A stretch of 7,402 bases of DNA from Clostridiales bacterium (GCA_021202245.1 JAJQDK010000020.1:1-7402); one strand, 5' to 3'; positions 1 through 5,920 are shown, numbered from the stretch's first letter. Program-made: numbers and translations. Notes: a model not told the origin generated them from the sequence alone.

Positions 1-3
1 TAG

Positions 4-176
4 GTTACACGGCGTTGCACGCCTACACCTCATCAGTCTGCTCCGCAGCCAGCTTCCCCTCAAGGGGAAGCTGGCTGCGGAGATGACGTTTTCCTGCTTA
101 TTGAAGCCTTCCCCTCCGAGGGGAAGGTGTCACCGTATGGTGACGGATGAGGTGTAGGAGCTTTAGCTCCGTGAAC
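4..176. repeat. MITE-like palindromic element with nested hairpins
   Basis: The ends are complementary in layers. The outermost GTTaCACGG (4-12) matches CCGTGAAC (169-176) with one extra A. Inside it, a perfect 13-bp inverted repeat starting CCTACACCTCATC (22-34) pairs with 146-158. Each end also carries a small hairpin (11-23 and 157-170). The interior contains a perfect 19-bp stem with TCAA loop (41-59 with 64-82), a CCTTCCCC/GGGGAAGG hairpin (107-127) and a GTCACC/GGTGAC hairpin (129-144). It encodes no transposase, so if mobile it would depend on one supplied elsewhere. Similar CTCATCCGTC...CTTCCCC palindromes recur between genes in gut Clostridia as I recall them. No target-site duplication could be assigned because the window starts at the element edge. 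Confidence 0.7.
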
Positions 177-221
177 ATATTAAAAATATATTTTTATAAG
201 GACGGCTGCGCCGTGCGGGTA

Positions 222-253
222 TTCCCTTGATAAGGGAAATGTCACGGAGTGAC
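222..253. repeat. Pair of adjacent small hairpins
   Basis: TTCCCTT (222-228) pairs with AAGGGAA (232-238) around a 3-base loop. Three bases on, GTCAC (241-245) pairs with GTGAC (249-253) around GGA. The two hairpins back to back resemble another short intergenic repeat family of Clostridia. No gene lies next to it for which it would obviously act as a terminator, and no T-run follows. Confidence 0.5.
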
Positions 254-365
254 AAAGGGTTTGCCGTTTTCGCAGAAAAGATGATATCAGCCCCTACAAA
301 GTCGATAGTTAATAAATGCTTGTACACAGTGGTAGGCTTTTTTCATAACTATAGCGTTTGTGAAT

Positions 366-393
366 GTGGCGGTCACTGACCGCCGCTACGGAC
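366..393. repeat. 28-bp hairpin repeat, copy 1
   Basis: The unit reads GTGGCG-GTC-ACT-GAC-CGCCGCTACG-GAC. GGCGGTC (368-374) and GACCGCC (378-384) form a 7-bp stem with an ACT loop. A second copy begins 72 bases downstream at 438. The two copies differ in the stem only by matched changes on both arms, so base pairing is kept. Confidence 0.65.
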
Positions 394-437
394 GGGTGGG
401 AAATTATACGTCGGCACAAGCGATGTGCGGAGCGACC

Positions 438-465
438 GTGGCGAACACTGTTCGCCGCTACGAAC
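438..465. repeat. 28-bp hairpin repeat, copy 2
   Basis: The unit reads GTGGCG-AAC-ACT-GTT-CGCCGCTACG-AAC, with a GGCGAAC (440-446) / GTTCGCC (450-456) stem and the same ACT loop as copy 1. Loop, flanks and stem length are conserved. Two inner base pairs of the stem are replaced by different but still complementary pairs. Confidence 0.65.
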
Positions 466-542
466 ATGTTATAATTTTGCTTATCAATGCAGCAAAAAAC
501 ACCGTTTAAATTCTTAAGCTGACGACAACGGAATAAGGGACA

Positions 543-730
543 TTCGGTCGGGAAAGAATAAAATTCAGTCGGGATTTAAATCGGAGCAACGCTCTGTCAA
601 GCTCGCTTGAAACAGAGCTTGCGATAGATTGCAGCTTGCAAGTGGGAGCGTTAGCTCCTCCGTGTTTCAGCGAGAGATTACAACTCCCGCTGAAATGATA
701 AATGGCACCCGCCGCCTTAGAGGCGGGGGT
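543..730. repeat. Palindrome-dense block, probable composite intergenic repeat
   Basis: An imperfect 11-base direct repeat (TTCGGTCGGGA at 543-553, TTCAGTCGGGA at 564-574) is followed by a run of inverted repeats. These are GATTTAAATC (573-582), GAGC/GCTC (584-594), CTCTGT/ACAGAG enclosing CAAGC/GCTTG (592-617), TTGCA/TGCAA (629-641), GGAGC/GCTCC (645-658), TTTCAGCG/CGCTGAAA (665-672 with 688-695) and CCGCC/GGCGG (712-726). The density is far above that of ordinary intergenic DNA. The minus strand is open for 75 codons across the block, but there is no ribosome binding site I would trust. I read it as a repeat element rather than a gene. Confidence 0.55.
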
Positions 731-761
731 CATCTTTGCATAAGTTATATGCGTTACATTA

Positions 762-774
762 CTTAATTATTAAG
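762..774. promoter_or_regulatory. 13-bp palindrome before the AEC transporter
   Basis: CTTAAT-T-ATTAAG is a perfect palindrome centred 36 bases upstream of the ATG at 804, a plausible position for an operator or core promoter. A poor -35-like TTGCAT lies at 736-741, but no convincing -10 pairs with it. The match could also be chance in AT-rich DNA. Confidence 0.25.
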
Positions 775-803
775 CAAAAATTCAAAATAACCGGAGGAGC
801 AAA

Positions 804-1736
804 ATGGAAATTTTTATATCTGTAATTTCGCAGATCGGCGTTCTGTTCTCCTTTATTATGATAGGCTTCATACTTTGCAGAACAAATTTAATCTCGGAGG
901 AAAGCTCAAAGATATTCTCAAAGCTTGAAAATATGATATTTATGCCTGCCGTTGTCATAAATACATTTTGGTCAAACTGCACCGTAAAAAACATTAGTGA
1001 AAAATGGATATTCATAATCTACAGCAGCGCTCTTCTGGCGTTTTGCATAGCGGTAGGCTTTATTGTTTCAAAATTTCTCGGAAAAACTCCGTACCTTAAA
1101 AAGATATACCGCTACTCCGTTTCCGTTTCAAATTTCGGATTTGTGGGAACGGCTATGGTTTCGGGAATCTACGGCGGCGACAGCATTGAGCTGTTCGACT
1201 ATCTTGTGTTCACTCTGCCCTTGAATATGTTTACCTATTCTGTGGGAATTGCGTGGCTGATACCGAACAACGAAAGAGGATTATCTCTTAAATCTTTTGT
1301 AAACCCGATTTTCATCTCTCTTTTCATCGGAGGAATACTCGGTCTGCTGTCGGTTCCGCAAATTCCCATTGTGTCAGACGTAATAAAAAACGCCGCAAGC
1401 TGTATGTCGCCCATAGCAATGATACTCACGGGATTTGTAATCGGCGGATATAACCTGAGGTCGCTTTTCAGGCAATGGCAAACCTATGCGGTGGCGGCAA
1501 TAAGGCTGATAGCTCTGCCCTCGCTTTTTGCCGTTGTGCTCAGGATGATGAACACTCCGCAGGAAATAGTCATTGCCGCACTCTGCGCCCACGCAATGCC
1601 GCTGGGGCTTAACACCGTTATCATTCCCTCCGCATACGGAGAAAATCCCGAGGCCGGAGCAAGTATGGCTTTGGTTTCTCAGCTCACGGCGATATTTACA
1701 ATTCCCGTTTTGTTTTTGATTTTTGCAAATGTGTGA
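804..1736 (+). CDS. AEC-family (auxin efflux carrier-like) transporter
   Basis: This is a 310-residue integral membrane protein of the usual length for bacterial AEC transporters. About ten hydrophobic segments can be traced, near residues 5-25, 40-58, 69-92, 104-125, 130-152, 165-185, 195-217, 225-247, 254-277 and 285-309. Family-like motifs are SNFGFVGTAMVSG in the first half, the helix-break MSPIAMILTGFVIGG in the second half, and a C-terminal EAGASMALVSQLTAIFTIP. Bacterial members move small organic acids such as malate or amino-acid-like compounds, and the substrate here cannot be read from sequence. The start is fixed by GGAGGAG at 793-799, five bases before the ATG (804). It stands alone between the repeat island and the sulfur genes. 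A role in exporting a sulfur-metabolism intermediate is conceivable but unsupported. Confidence 0.9.
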   Translation: MEIFISVISQIGVLFSFIMIGFILCRTNLISEESSKIFSKLENMIFMPAVVINTFWSNCTVKNISEKWIFIIYSSALLAFCIAVGFIVSKFLGKTPYLKKIYRYSVSVSNFGFVGTAMVSGIYGGDSIELFDYLVFTLPLNMFTYSVGIAWLIPNNERGLSLKSFVNPIFISLFIGGILGLLSVPQIPIVSDVIKNAASCMSPIAMILTGFVIGGYNLRSLFRQWQTYAVAAIRLIALPSLFAVVLRMMNTPQEIVIAALCAHAMPLGLNTVIIPSAYGENPEAGASMALVSQLTAIFTIPVLFLIFANV

Positions 1737-1773
1737 CTGCATCCTTCGGCGTTTATAAATTTTCATTGATAGA

Positions 1774-1802
1774 TTGACAGTATAAAAATTATGATAATCT
1801 AA
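1774..1802 (+). promoter_or_regulatory. Candidate promoter of the Rrf2 regulator
   Basis: A consensus -35 TTGACA lies at 1774-1779. The -10 is ambiguous: TAATCT (1795-1800) at 15-base spacing, or ATCTAA (1797-1802) at 17. The location directly upstream of the inverted repeat and the gene supports a promoter here, but the -10 assignment is weak. Confidence 0.4.
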
Positions 1803-1824
1803 TTCATATAAAACATATATGAAT
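1802..1824. promoter_or_regulatory. Inverted repeat, candidate operator of the Rrf2 gene
   Basis: ATTCATATA (1802-1810) and TATATGAAT (1816-1824) are perfect 9-bp arms around a 5-base AAACA spacer. The repeat is AT-rich, overlaps or abuts the likely -10, and ends 39 bases before the start codon at 1864. Its symmetry suits a dimeric regulator, and Rrf2 proteins commonly autoregulate. That the adjacent Rrf2 protein binds it is inference. Confidence 0.5.
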
Positions 1825-1863
1825 ACAAAGCGAAGCAACCGCTGCGCTAAAGGATTGATGAAA

Positions 1864-2288
1864 ATGAAAATATCAACAAAGGGCAGATACGCACTGCGCC
1901 TGATGGTAGATTTGGCTCAGAATAATAACGGAGAAAACATTGCGCTGAAGGAAATTGCCCAAAGGCAGGACATTTCGCTGAAATATCTCGAACAGATAAT
2001 TACCGTTCTTACCAAAGTCGGATATGTAATCAGCACAAGAGGCTCCAACGGCGGATATCGCCTTGCCCTTCCGCCTGAAAATTATACGGTGGTATGATTT
2101 TGCGGCTGACAGAGGGCGACCTTGCGCCCGTGGCGTGTCTTGACGGCGGAATAAACACCTGCAGCCGCCGTGATGAGTGCAGTACGCTTTTTGTCTGGGA
2201 AAAAATTTACAAGGCCGTTAATGAAGTAGTAGACAACATCACACTGCTTGACATTGTGAGAAACGCCTCGGATAATTATGTAATTTGA
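1864..2288 (+). pseudogene. Rrf2-family regulator (IscR/CymR-like), frameshifted
   Basis: The N-terminal part MKISTKGRYALRLMVDLAQ...DISLKYLEQI...RGSNGGYRLA is a textbook Rrf2 winged helix (residues 1-70). The frame stops at TGA 2095-2097. The rest, MILRLTEGDLAPVACLDGG...VWEKIYKAVNEVVDNITLLDIV, continues in another frame from ATG 2094. Adding one G at GTGGTATG (2089-2096) gives GTG-GGT-ATG and the family-typical YTVGMILRLTEG, with a full-length 141-residue protein. The restored protein has cysteines at 92, 100 and 106, spaced CX7CX5C. This is close to the iron-sulfur ligands of IscR (92, 98, 104), whereas B. subtilis CymR has none. The ATG at 1864 is chosen because AAAGGA (1849-1854) lies nine bases upstream. 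It lies just before metY-cysK, the usual targets of CymR-type regulators. Sequencing error, true decay, or two coupled polypeptides (ATGA overlap) are all possible. Confidence 0.85.
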
Positions 2289-2348
2289 TATTCCCTGCCG
2301 AAAGCATAGTATTTTGATAGGATAAATAAAAATATTTTTAAAAAGCTA

Positions 2349-2376
2349 TTGACATTTGAAATTTATGTGGTAATAT
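2349..2376 (+). promoter_or_regulatory. Sigma-A-type promoter of the leader-metY-cysK unit
   Basis: A consensus -35 TTGACA (2349-2354) and a -10 TAATAT (2371-2376) are separated by 16 bases. Transcription would begin near 2383, giving a leader of roughly 150 bases before the metY start. It is the best plus-strand promoter in the window. Confidence 0.65.
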
Positions 2377-2386
2377 AGAGATACAA

Positions 2387-2420
2387 GGAAATTCCCACTA
2401 ACATTATAGGAATTATAGGA
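2387..2420. promoter_or_regulatory. GGAAT-rich symmetric and tandem motifs, candidate operator
   Basis: ATTATAGGA is perfectly repeated in tandem (2403-2411 and 2412-2420). Just upstream, GGAAATTCC (2387-2395) is an odd-length palindrome, and its ATTCC forms an inverted pair with GGAAT at 2409-2413. All sit just after the expected transcription start, where a bound repressor would block initiation or elongation. The neighbouring Rrf2 regulator is the obvious candidate ligand, by inference only. The repeats do not resemble the palindrome at 1802-1824. Confidence 0.45.
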
Positions 2421-2432
2421 TATGGTGATTTT

Positions 2433-2477
2433 ATGAATTTGTATTTCAAGCGATGTTGCTGCAGCGCACGAATGTGA
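2433..2477 (+). CDS. Cysteine-rich leader peptide (candidate cysteine attenuator)
   Basis: A 14-codon ORF encodes MNLYFKRCCCSARM and ends at TGA 2475-2477. Three Cys codons in a row (TGT TGC TGC, 2454-2462) follow an Arg. GGTGAT (2424-2429), which complements the 16S 3' end, lies just upstream of the ATG. It is placed between the promoter and the cysteine/homocysteine synthesis genes, where a cysteine-sensing leader would be expected: scarcity of Cys-tRNA would stall ribosomes on the run. Cysteine-run leader ORFs upstream of sulfur genes are known in mycobacteria. I see no classical terminator after it. A weak hairpin, TGTGaCGG (2473-2480) with CCGCACA (2492-2498), spans its stop codon, so control could be at translation of metY. 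The ORF is short enough that chance cannot be excluded. Confidence 0.6.
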   Translation: MNLYFKRCCCSARM

Positions 2478-2536
2478 CGGCTCGAATTTATCCGCACAAA
2501 CAACAAAATACTATGAATTTGAAAAGAGGAATTTAT

Positions 2537-3835
2537 ATGAGCAACTTAAACGAAAGAAATTTACATTTTGAAACACTTCAGCTTCACGTCGGACAGGAAA
2601 ACGCAGATCCCGTAACCGACGCAAGAGCAGTGCCTATTTACGCAACAACCTCATATGTGTTTCACAACAGCCAACACGCAGCGGACCGATTTGCGCTCAA
2701 AGACGCCGGCAATATCTACGGCAGACTCACAAATCCCACCGAAGCTGTATTTGAAGAGAGAATAGCAGCGCTTGAGGGCGGCTCGGCGGCGCTTGCGGTT
2801 TCAAGCGGAGCGGCTGCCGTTACATATACAATTCAGGCGCTTGCGCACTGCGGCGACCATATTGTTTCCGCCAAAACCATCTACGGTGGTTCATACAACC
2901 TGCTTGAGCATACTCTTCCCGCCTTCGGAATCACAACAACCTTTGTTGACCCCGATGACGTTCAAAACTTTGCCGATGCAATTAAGCCGAACACCAAGGC
3001 TATTTACATTGAATCCCTCGGCAATCCCAATTCAAACATCATTGACTTTGAAGCGGTCGCAAAAATCGCGCACGACAACAGCATTCCTCTTGTTGTAGAC
3101 AGCACCTTTGCCACTCCGTATCTTTTCAGACCGTTTGAACACGGCGCCGACATCGTGATTCATTCGGCAACAAAATTCATCGGCGGTCACGGTACGGCAA
3201 TCGGCGGCGTGATTGTTGAAAGCGGCAGGTTTGACTGGAAAGCATCGGGCAAATTTCCGCAGTTCTCCGAACCGAACGAATCCTATCACGGCGCAGTATT
3301 CACCGATGCCGCTCCGGGCGCAGCCTTTGTGACATACATAAGGGCAATTTTGCTCAGAGATACGGGCTCAACCGTTTCGCCGTTCCACGCATTTATCTTT
3401 TTGCAGGGACTTGAAACACTCTCGCTCCGGGTTGAGCGCCACGTTGAAAACGCGCTGAAGGTTGTCGATTTCTTAAAATCGCATCCGCAGGTTGAAAGCG
3501 TAAACCACCCATCGCTCCCCGACAGCAAATACTACGCACTTTACAAAAAGTATTTTCCCAAGGGCGCCGGCTCAATCTTCACCTTTGAAATAAAGGGCGG
3601 AGCGGAGGACGCAAAAAAATTCATTGATAACCTAAAGGTATTCTCACTGCTCGCAAATGTTGCGGACGTAAAATCGCTTGCAATTCATCCGGCATCCACA
3701 ACTCACTCTCAGCTTAACGGCGAGGAGCTTATTGACCAGGGCATTAAAGAGAACACAATCAGACTTTCTGTCGGCACGGAGCATATTGACGATATCATCT
3801 ACGATTTACAGGAAGCATTTAACGCAATAAAATAA
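2537..3835 (+). CDS. metY: O-acetylhomoserine sulfhydrylase (aminocarboxypropyltransferase)
   Basis: This 432-residue cytosolic PLP enzyme of the Cys/Met metabolism family would join O-acetyl-L-homoserine with sulfide to give homocysteine and acetate. Visible landmarks are HFETLQLHVGQ (10-20), YGRLTNPT (61-68) with the phosphate-binding Tyr/Arg, SSGAAAV (89-95), VDSTFATPY with the PLP-contacting Asp188, and the Schiff-base lysine K213 in HSATKFIGGHGT (209-220). The insert around residues 232-270 and the C-terminal SLAIHPASTTHSQL are typical of the long MetY class rather than cystathionine gamma-synthase. The start is taken at ATG 2537 because AGAGGA (2525-2530) precedes it by six bases. In-frame upstream starts (2453, 2513) lack ribosome binding sites and the first overlaps the leader ORF. 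cysK follows after 31 bases without a terminator, indicating one operon. Some homologues also use O-acetylserine. Confidence 0.93.
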   Translation: MSNLNERNLHFETLQLHVGQENADPVTDARAVPIYATTSYVFHNSQHAADRFALKDAGNIYGRLTNPTEAVFEERIAALEGGSAALAVSSGAAAVTYTIQALAHCGDHIVSAKTIYGGSYNLLEHTLPAFGITTTFVDPDDVQNFADAIKPNTKAIYIESLGNPNSNIIDFEAVAKIAHDNSIPLVVDSTFATPYLFRPFEHGADIVIHSATKFIGGHGTAIGGVIVESGRFDWKASGKFPQFSEPNESYHGAVFTDAAPGAAFVTYIRAILLRDTGSTVSPFHAFIFLQGLETLSLRVERHVENALKVVDFLKSHPQVESVNHPSLPDSKYYALYKKYFPKGAGSIFTFEIKGGAEDAKKFIDNLKVFSLLANVADVKSLAIHPASTTHSQLNGEELIDQGIKENTIRLSVGTEHIDDIIYDLQEAFNAIK

Positions 3836-3866
3836 TATAAATATTCAGTGAAAGGACTTGATTTGA

Positions 3867-4799
3867 TTGGCTGAAATTTTTCAGAGCGTTACGGAATTGA
3901 TTGGAAAGACGCCTATTGTTGAACTCAGAAACATTGAAAAGAAACACGAGCTTACCTCAAGGCTCCTTGCAAAGATTGAATTTTTCAACCCGGCAGGCAG
4001 TGTAAAGGACAGAATTGCAAAGGCAATGATTGAGGATGCAGAGGAAAAGGGCTTGCTGAAGGCGGGCTCAACGATTATTGAACCCACCTCGGGCAACACG
4101 GGCATAGGTCTTGCCTCGGTTGCAACCGTCAAAGGCTACAAAACAATTCTTACAATGCCGGAAACCATGAGCATTGAAAGAAGAAATCTGCTTAAAGCGT
4201 ACGGAGCCGAAATTGTCCTCACCGACGGAAGCAAGGGTATGAGCGGCGCCATCGCCAAAGCCGACGAGCTTGCAAAGGAAATTGACGGCGGTATTATTCT
4301 CGGTCAGTTTGTAAATCCGGCTAATCCGGCAACGCACTTTGCAACCACCGGCCACGAAATCTGGGAGGACACCGACGGCGAGGTTGACATTTTTGTGGCA
4401 GGCGTCGGCACGGGCGGAACGCTCAGCGGCGCAGGCAAATATCTGAAATCGCAGAACCCGAACGTAAAGGCGGTGGCAGTTGAGCCCGAATCCTCCCCCG
4501 TTCTCTCTCAAGGACACGGCGGACCGCATAAAATACAAGGAATAGGCGCAGGCTTTGTTCCCGATACGCTTGACACCGAAATATATGACGAGATAATTCC
4601 CGTTGCAAACGAGGCTGCTTTTGAAACCGCAAATTTGATTGCAAAAACCGAGGGCTTGCTTGTCGGAATTTCATCGGGCGCAGCTCTTTGGGCAGCGCTG
4701 GAGCTTGCTAAACGTCCCGAAAACGCAGACAAAACTATAGTAGCTCTGCTCCCCGACACAGGCGAGCGCTACCTCTCCACGGGAATTTACAACGACTGA
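3867..4799 (+). CDS. cysK: Cysteine synthase (O-acetylserine sulfhydrylase)
   Basis: This is a 310-residue PLP fold-type II enzyme that makes L-cysteine from O-acetyl-L-serine and sulfide in the cytosol. The Schiff-base lysine is K47 in NPAGSVKDRI (41-50). TSGNTG (74-79) is the substrate-carboxylate loop, GTGGT (181-185) binds PLP phosphate, and GISSGA (268-273) carries the serine contacting the pyridine nitrogen. LPDTGERYLST (295-305) is the family C-terminal signature. The start is TTG at 3867, with AGGA (3853-3856) ten bases upstream, and there is no ATG that would preserve the N-terminus. It is co-directional and 31 bases after metY. In B. subtilis CysK also acts as co-repressor partner of the Rrf2 protein CymR, which makes the nearby Rrf2 gene notable. 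CysM-type use of other sulfur donors cannot be fully excluded. Confidence 0.95.
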   Translation: MAEIFQSVTELIGKTPIVELRNIEKKHELTSRLLAKIEFFNPAGSVKDRIAKAMIEDAEEKGLLKAGSTIIEPTSGNTGIGLASVATVKGYKTILTMPETMSIERRNLLKAYGAEIVLTDGSKGMSGAIAKADELAKEIDGGIILGQFVNPANPATHFATTGHEIWEDTDGEVDIFVAGVGTGGTLSGAGKYLKSQNPNVKAVAVEPESSPVLSQGHGGPHKIQGIGAGFVPDTLDTEIYDEIIPVANEAAFETANLIAKTEGLLVGISSGAALWAALELAKRPENADKTIVALLPDTGERYLSTGIYND

Positions 4800-4845
4800 A
4801 ATATTTCCGATTAAACAGAGCAAGCTGCTCAGCTCAAATTAAATG

Positions 4846-4879
4846 CGCCCGACAGGAAATTTTTCTTTCCTGTCGGGCG
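4846..4879. terminator. Bidirectional rho-independent terminator between convergent operons
   Basis: A perfect 14-bp stem (4846-4859 with 4866-4879, arms starting CGCCCGACAGG) closes a 6-base loop. It lies 46 bases after the cysK stop and 42 bases beyond the stop of the convergent WYL gene. The plus-side tail TTGTAATTC and the minus-side tail CATTTAATTT are only moderately T-rich, but the stem is strong and the position ideal for ending both transcripts. Confidence 0.85.
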
Positions 4880-4921
4880 TTGTAATTCAAAAATTATCTC
4901 GTGCCGAAATCTGTTTTTTTC

Positions 4922-5905
4922 TCAAGCAAGAGCCTCGGCTGCTTCGTTAATCATCAGTCTGTACTGCCGCTTAACGCTTTCGGGAGCAAGTATCTGAACC
5001 TTGCCGTTAAAGCCGAACACCCAGCCGAAAAAGGTCGGACTTGCCGACACCTCGGCTACCAGGCGAAAAGAGGACATATCGCAGGCAAGGGTGGTTACAT
5101 CCTCGCCGAAGCGGTCAATCATAGTTTTCATCAGGCTGTTGTCGCAGCGCAGCTCAACCTTCACGGCTTCGCCGTCATACATAAAGAATACCTCTTTTAA
5201 AAACTCCGTAAAATCAAAATCCGCAGGCTTTTCCGCAGCGTCCGCATCGAGAATTTTCGGAATTGCCGCAATGCGTTCAACTCTGAAGGTTACGATTTTT
5301 TCCTTCTTTTCGGAATAGCCTATTACGTAATAATAATCCCCGTTCCAAAGAAGCTTGTACGGGCTGAGCCTGTACACCTCTCCCTTGTTCTTCAGAACCT
5401 TTTTCTTCAAGCCGGTGTACTCGTAATACTGAAATGAAATCTGCTTGCCCATATTGATTGCATCGTTGACAGTGTCCACAATATAATAAATTTGCTCGTT
5501 ATTCGGCTTAACTCTGTCAACGATATAGTTGTTGCGTTTCAGCTTGGATACCTGACCCTGACTTGCAAGCGTATGTATCTTTTCAATCAGTGCATCGCTT
5601 TTTTTGTTTGTTATAAATTTTGAGGACTCCACTGCATCAATAAGAAGCTTAAGCTCCGGCAGCTCAAACCTGCGGTTTGCTACAAAATACCGGCACTGCG
5701 TGGAACGGACGGTCACAATATCAAGTCCGAACTCTCTGAGTGCGTCAATATCGCTTGCAATCGTCGTCCTGTAAGCGGAAATTCCGTATTCGTTTTTCAA
5801 TATTTCTATGAGCTGATTGGTGCTGAGCGTATGATCCTCATCGGTGCGCTCAAGCAATATTTTTTGCAGATATAAAATTCTTGATTTTGTTTCGTTTGCT
5901 TTCAT
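4922..5905 (-). CDS. HTH-WYL-WCX transcriptional regulator
   Basis: This 327-residue protein has the standard layout of WYL regulators. The N-terminal winged helix (about 8-65) includes the recognition-helix region YRTTIASDIDALREFGLDI. The WYL domain (about 138-215) shows YRLSPYKLLWNGDYYYVIGYS followed by FRVERI, with YYV in place of the name-giving Trp-Tyr-Leu. The C-terminal WCX domain (about 245-325) includes SPTFFGWVFGFNGKVQILAPE. WYL domains bind nucleic-acid or nucleotide ligands. Relatives include the DNA-damage activator PafBC and the phage-defence repressors BrxR/CapW. GGAAGG (complement of 5913-5918) lies seven bases before the ATG. It is the last gene of a minus-strand operon, 15 bases after the HIRAN gene, and may control that operon. 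Its target and ligand cannot be told from sequence. Confidence 0.9.
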   Translation of the reverse strand: MKANETKSRILYLQKILLERTDEDHTLSTNQLIEILKNEYGISAYRTTIASDIDALREFGLDIVTVRSTQCRYFVANRRFELPELKLLIDAVESSKFITNKKSDALIEKIHTLASQGQVSKLKRNNYIVDRVKPNNEQIYYIVDTVNDAINMGKQISFQYYEYTGLKKKVLKNKGEVYRLSPYKLLWNGDYYYVIGYSEKKEKIVTFRVERIAAIPKILDADAAEKPADFDFTEFLKEVFFMYDGEAVKVELRCDNSLMKTMIDRFGEDVTTLACDMSSFRLVAEVSASPTFFGWVFGFNGKVQILAPESVKRQYRLMINEAAEALA

Positions 5906-5920
5906 TGATGTACCTTCCGA

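Larger units (their letters stand above)
1..803. other. Gene-free repeat island upstream of the AEC transporter
   Basis: I see no protein gene I would defend in this stretch. It is unusually rich in perfect or near-perfect inverted repeats, listed separately below. The sections between them (about 254-365 and 466-542) show nothing recognisable. A 16-bp AT palindrome lies at 181-196, just outside the MITE-like element. No tRNA, rRNA or riboswitch fold was recognised. The clustering suggests a permissive site that has accumulated several families of small palindromic elements. Confidence 0.7.

Noticed and set aside
366..465. Possible CRISPR-like repeats
   Set aside because: There are only two copies, they are internally palindromic and diverged, the interval is 72 bases, and no cas genes are near.
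506..733. Minus-strand 75-codon ORF in the repeat island
   Set aside because: It is made almost entirely of inverted-repeat sequence, has no convincing ribosome binding site or promoter and no recognisable domain. It is better explained as a repeat.
1374..1838. Minus-strand 154-codon ORF across the end of the AEC gene
   Set aside because: It is antisense to a clear transporter gene and has a composition typical of a shadow frame, with no family resemblance.
1819..1863. Longer Rrf2 start at ATG 1819
   Set aside because: This ATG lies inside the right arm of the inverted repeat. The family N-terminus MKISTKGRYAL begins at 1864, which has AAAGGA at proper distance.
2453..2536. Longer metY start adding 28 residues
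   Set aside because: The extension overlaps the leader ORF, has no ribosome binding site and does not look like MetY sequence. ATG 2537 has a good AGAGGA six bases upstream.
2289..2536. SAM (S-box) or T-box riboswitch before metY
   Set aside because: The leader is too short and lacks the conserved helices, the T-box sequence and a terminator hairpin.
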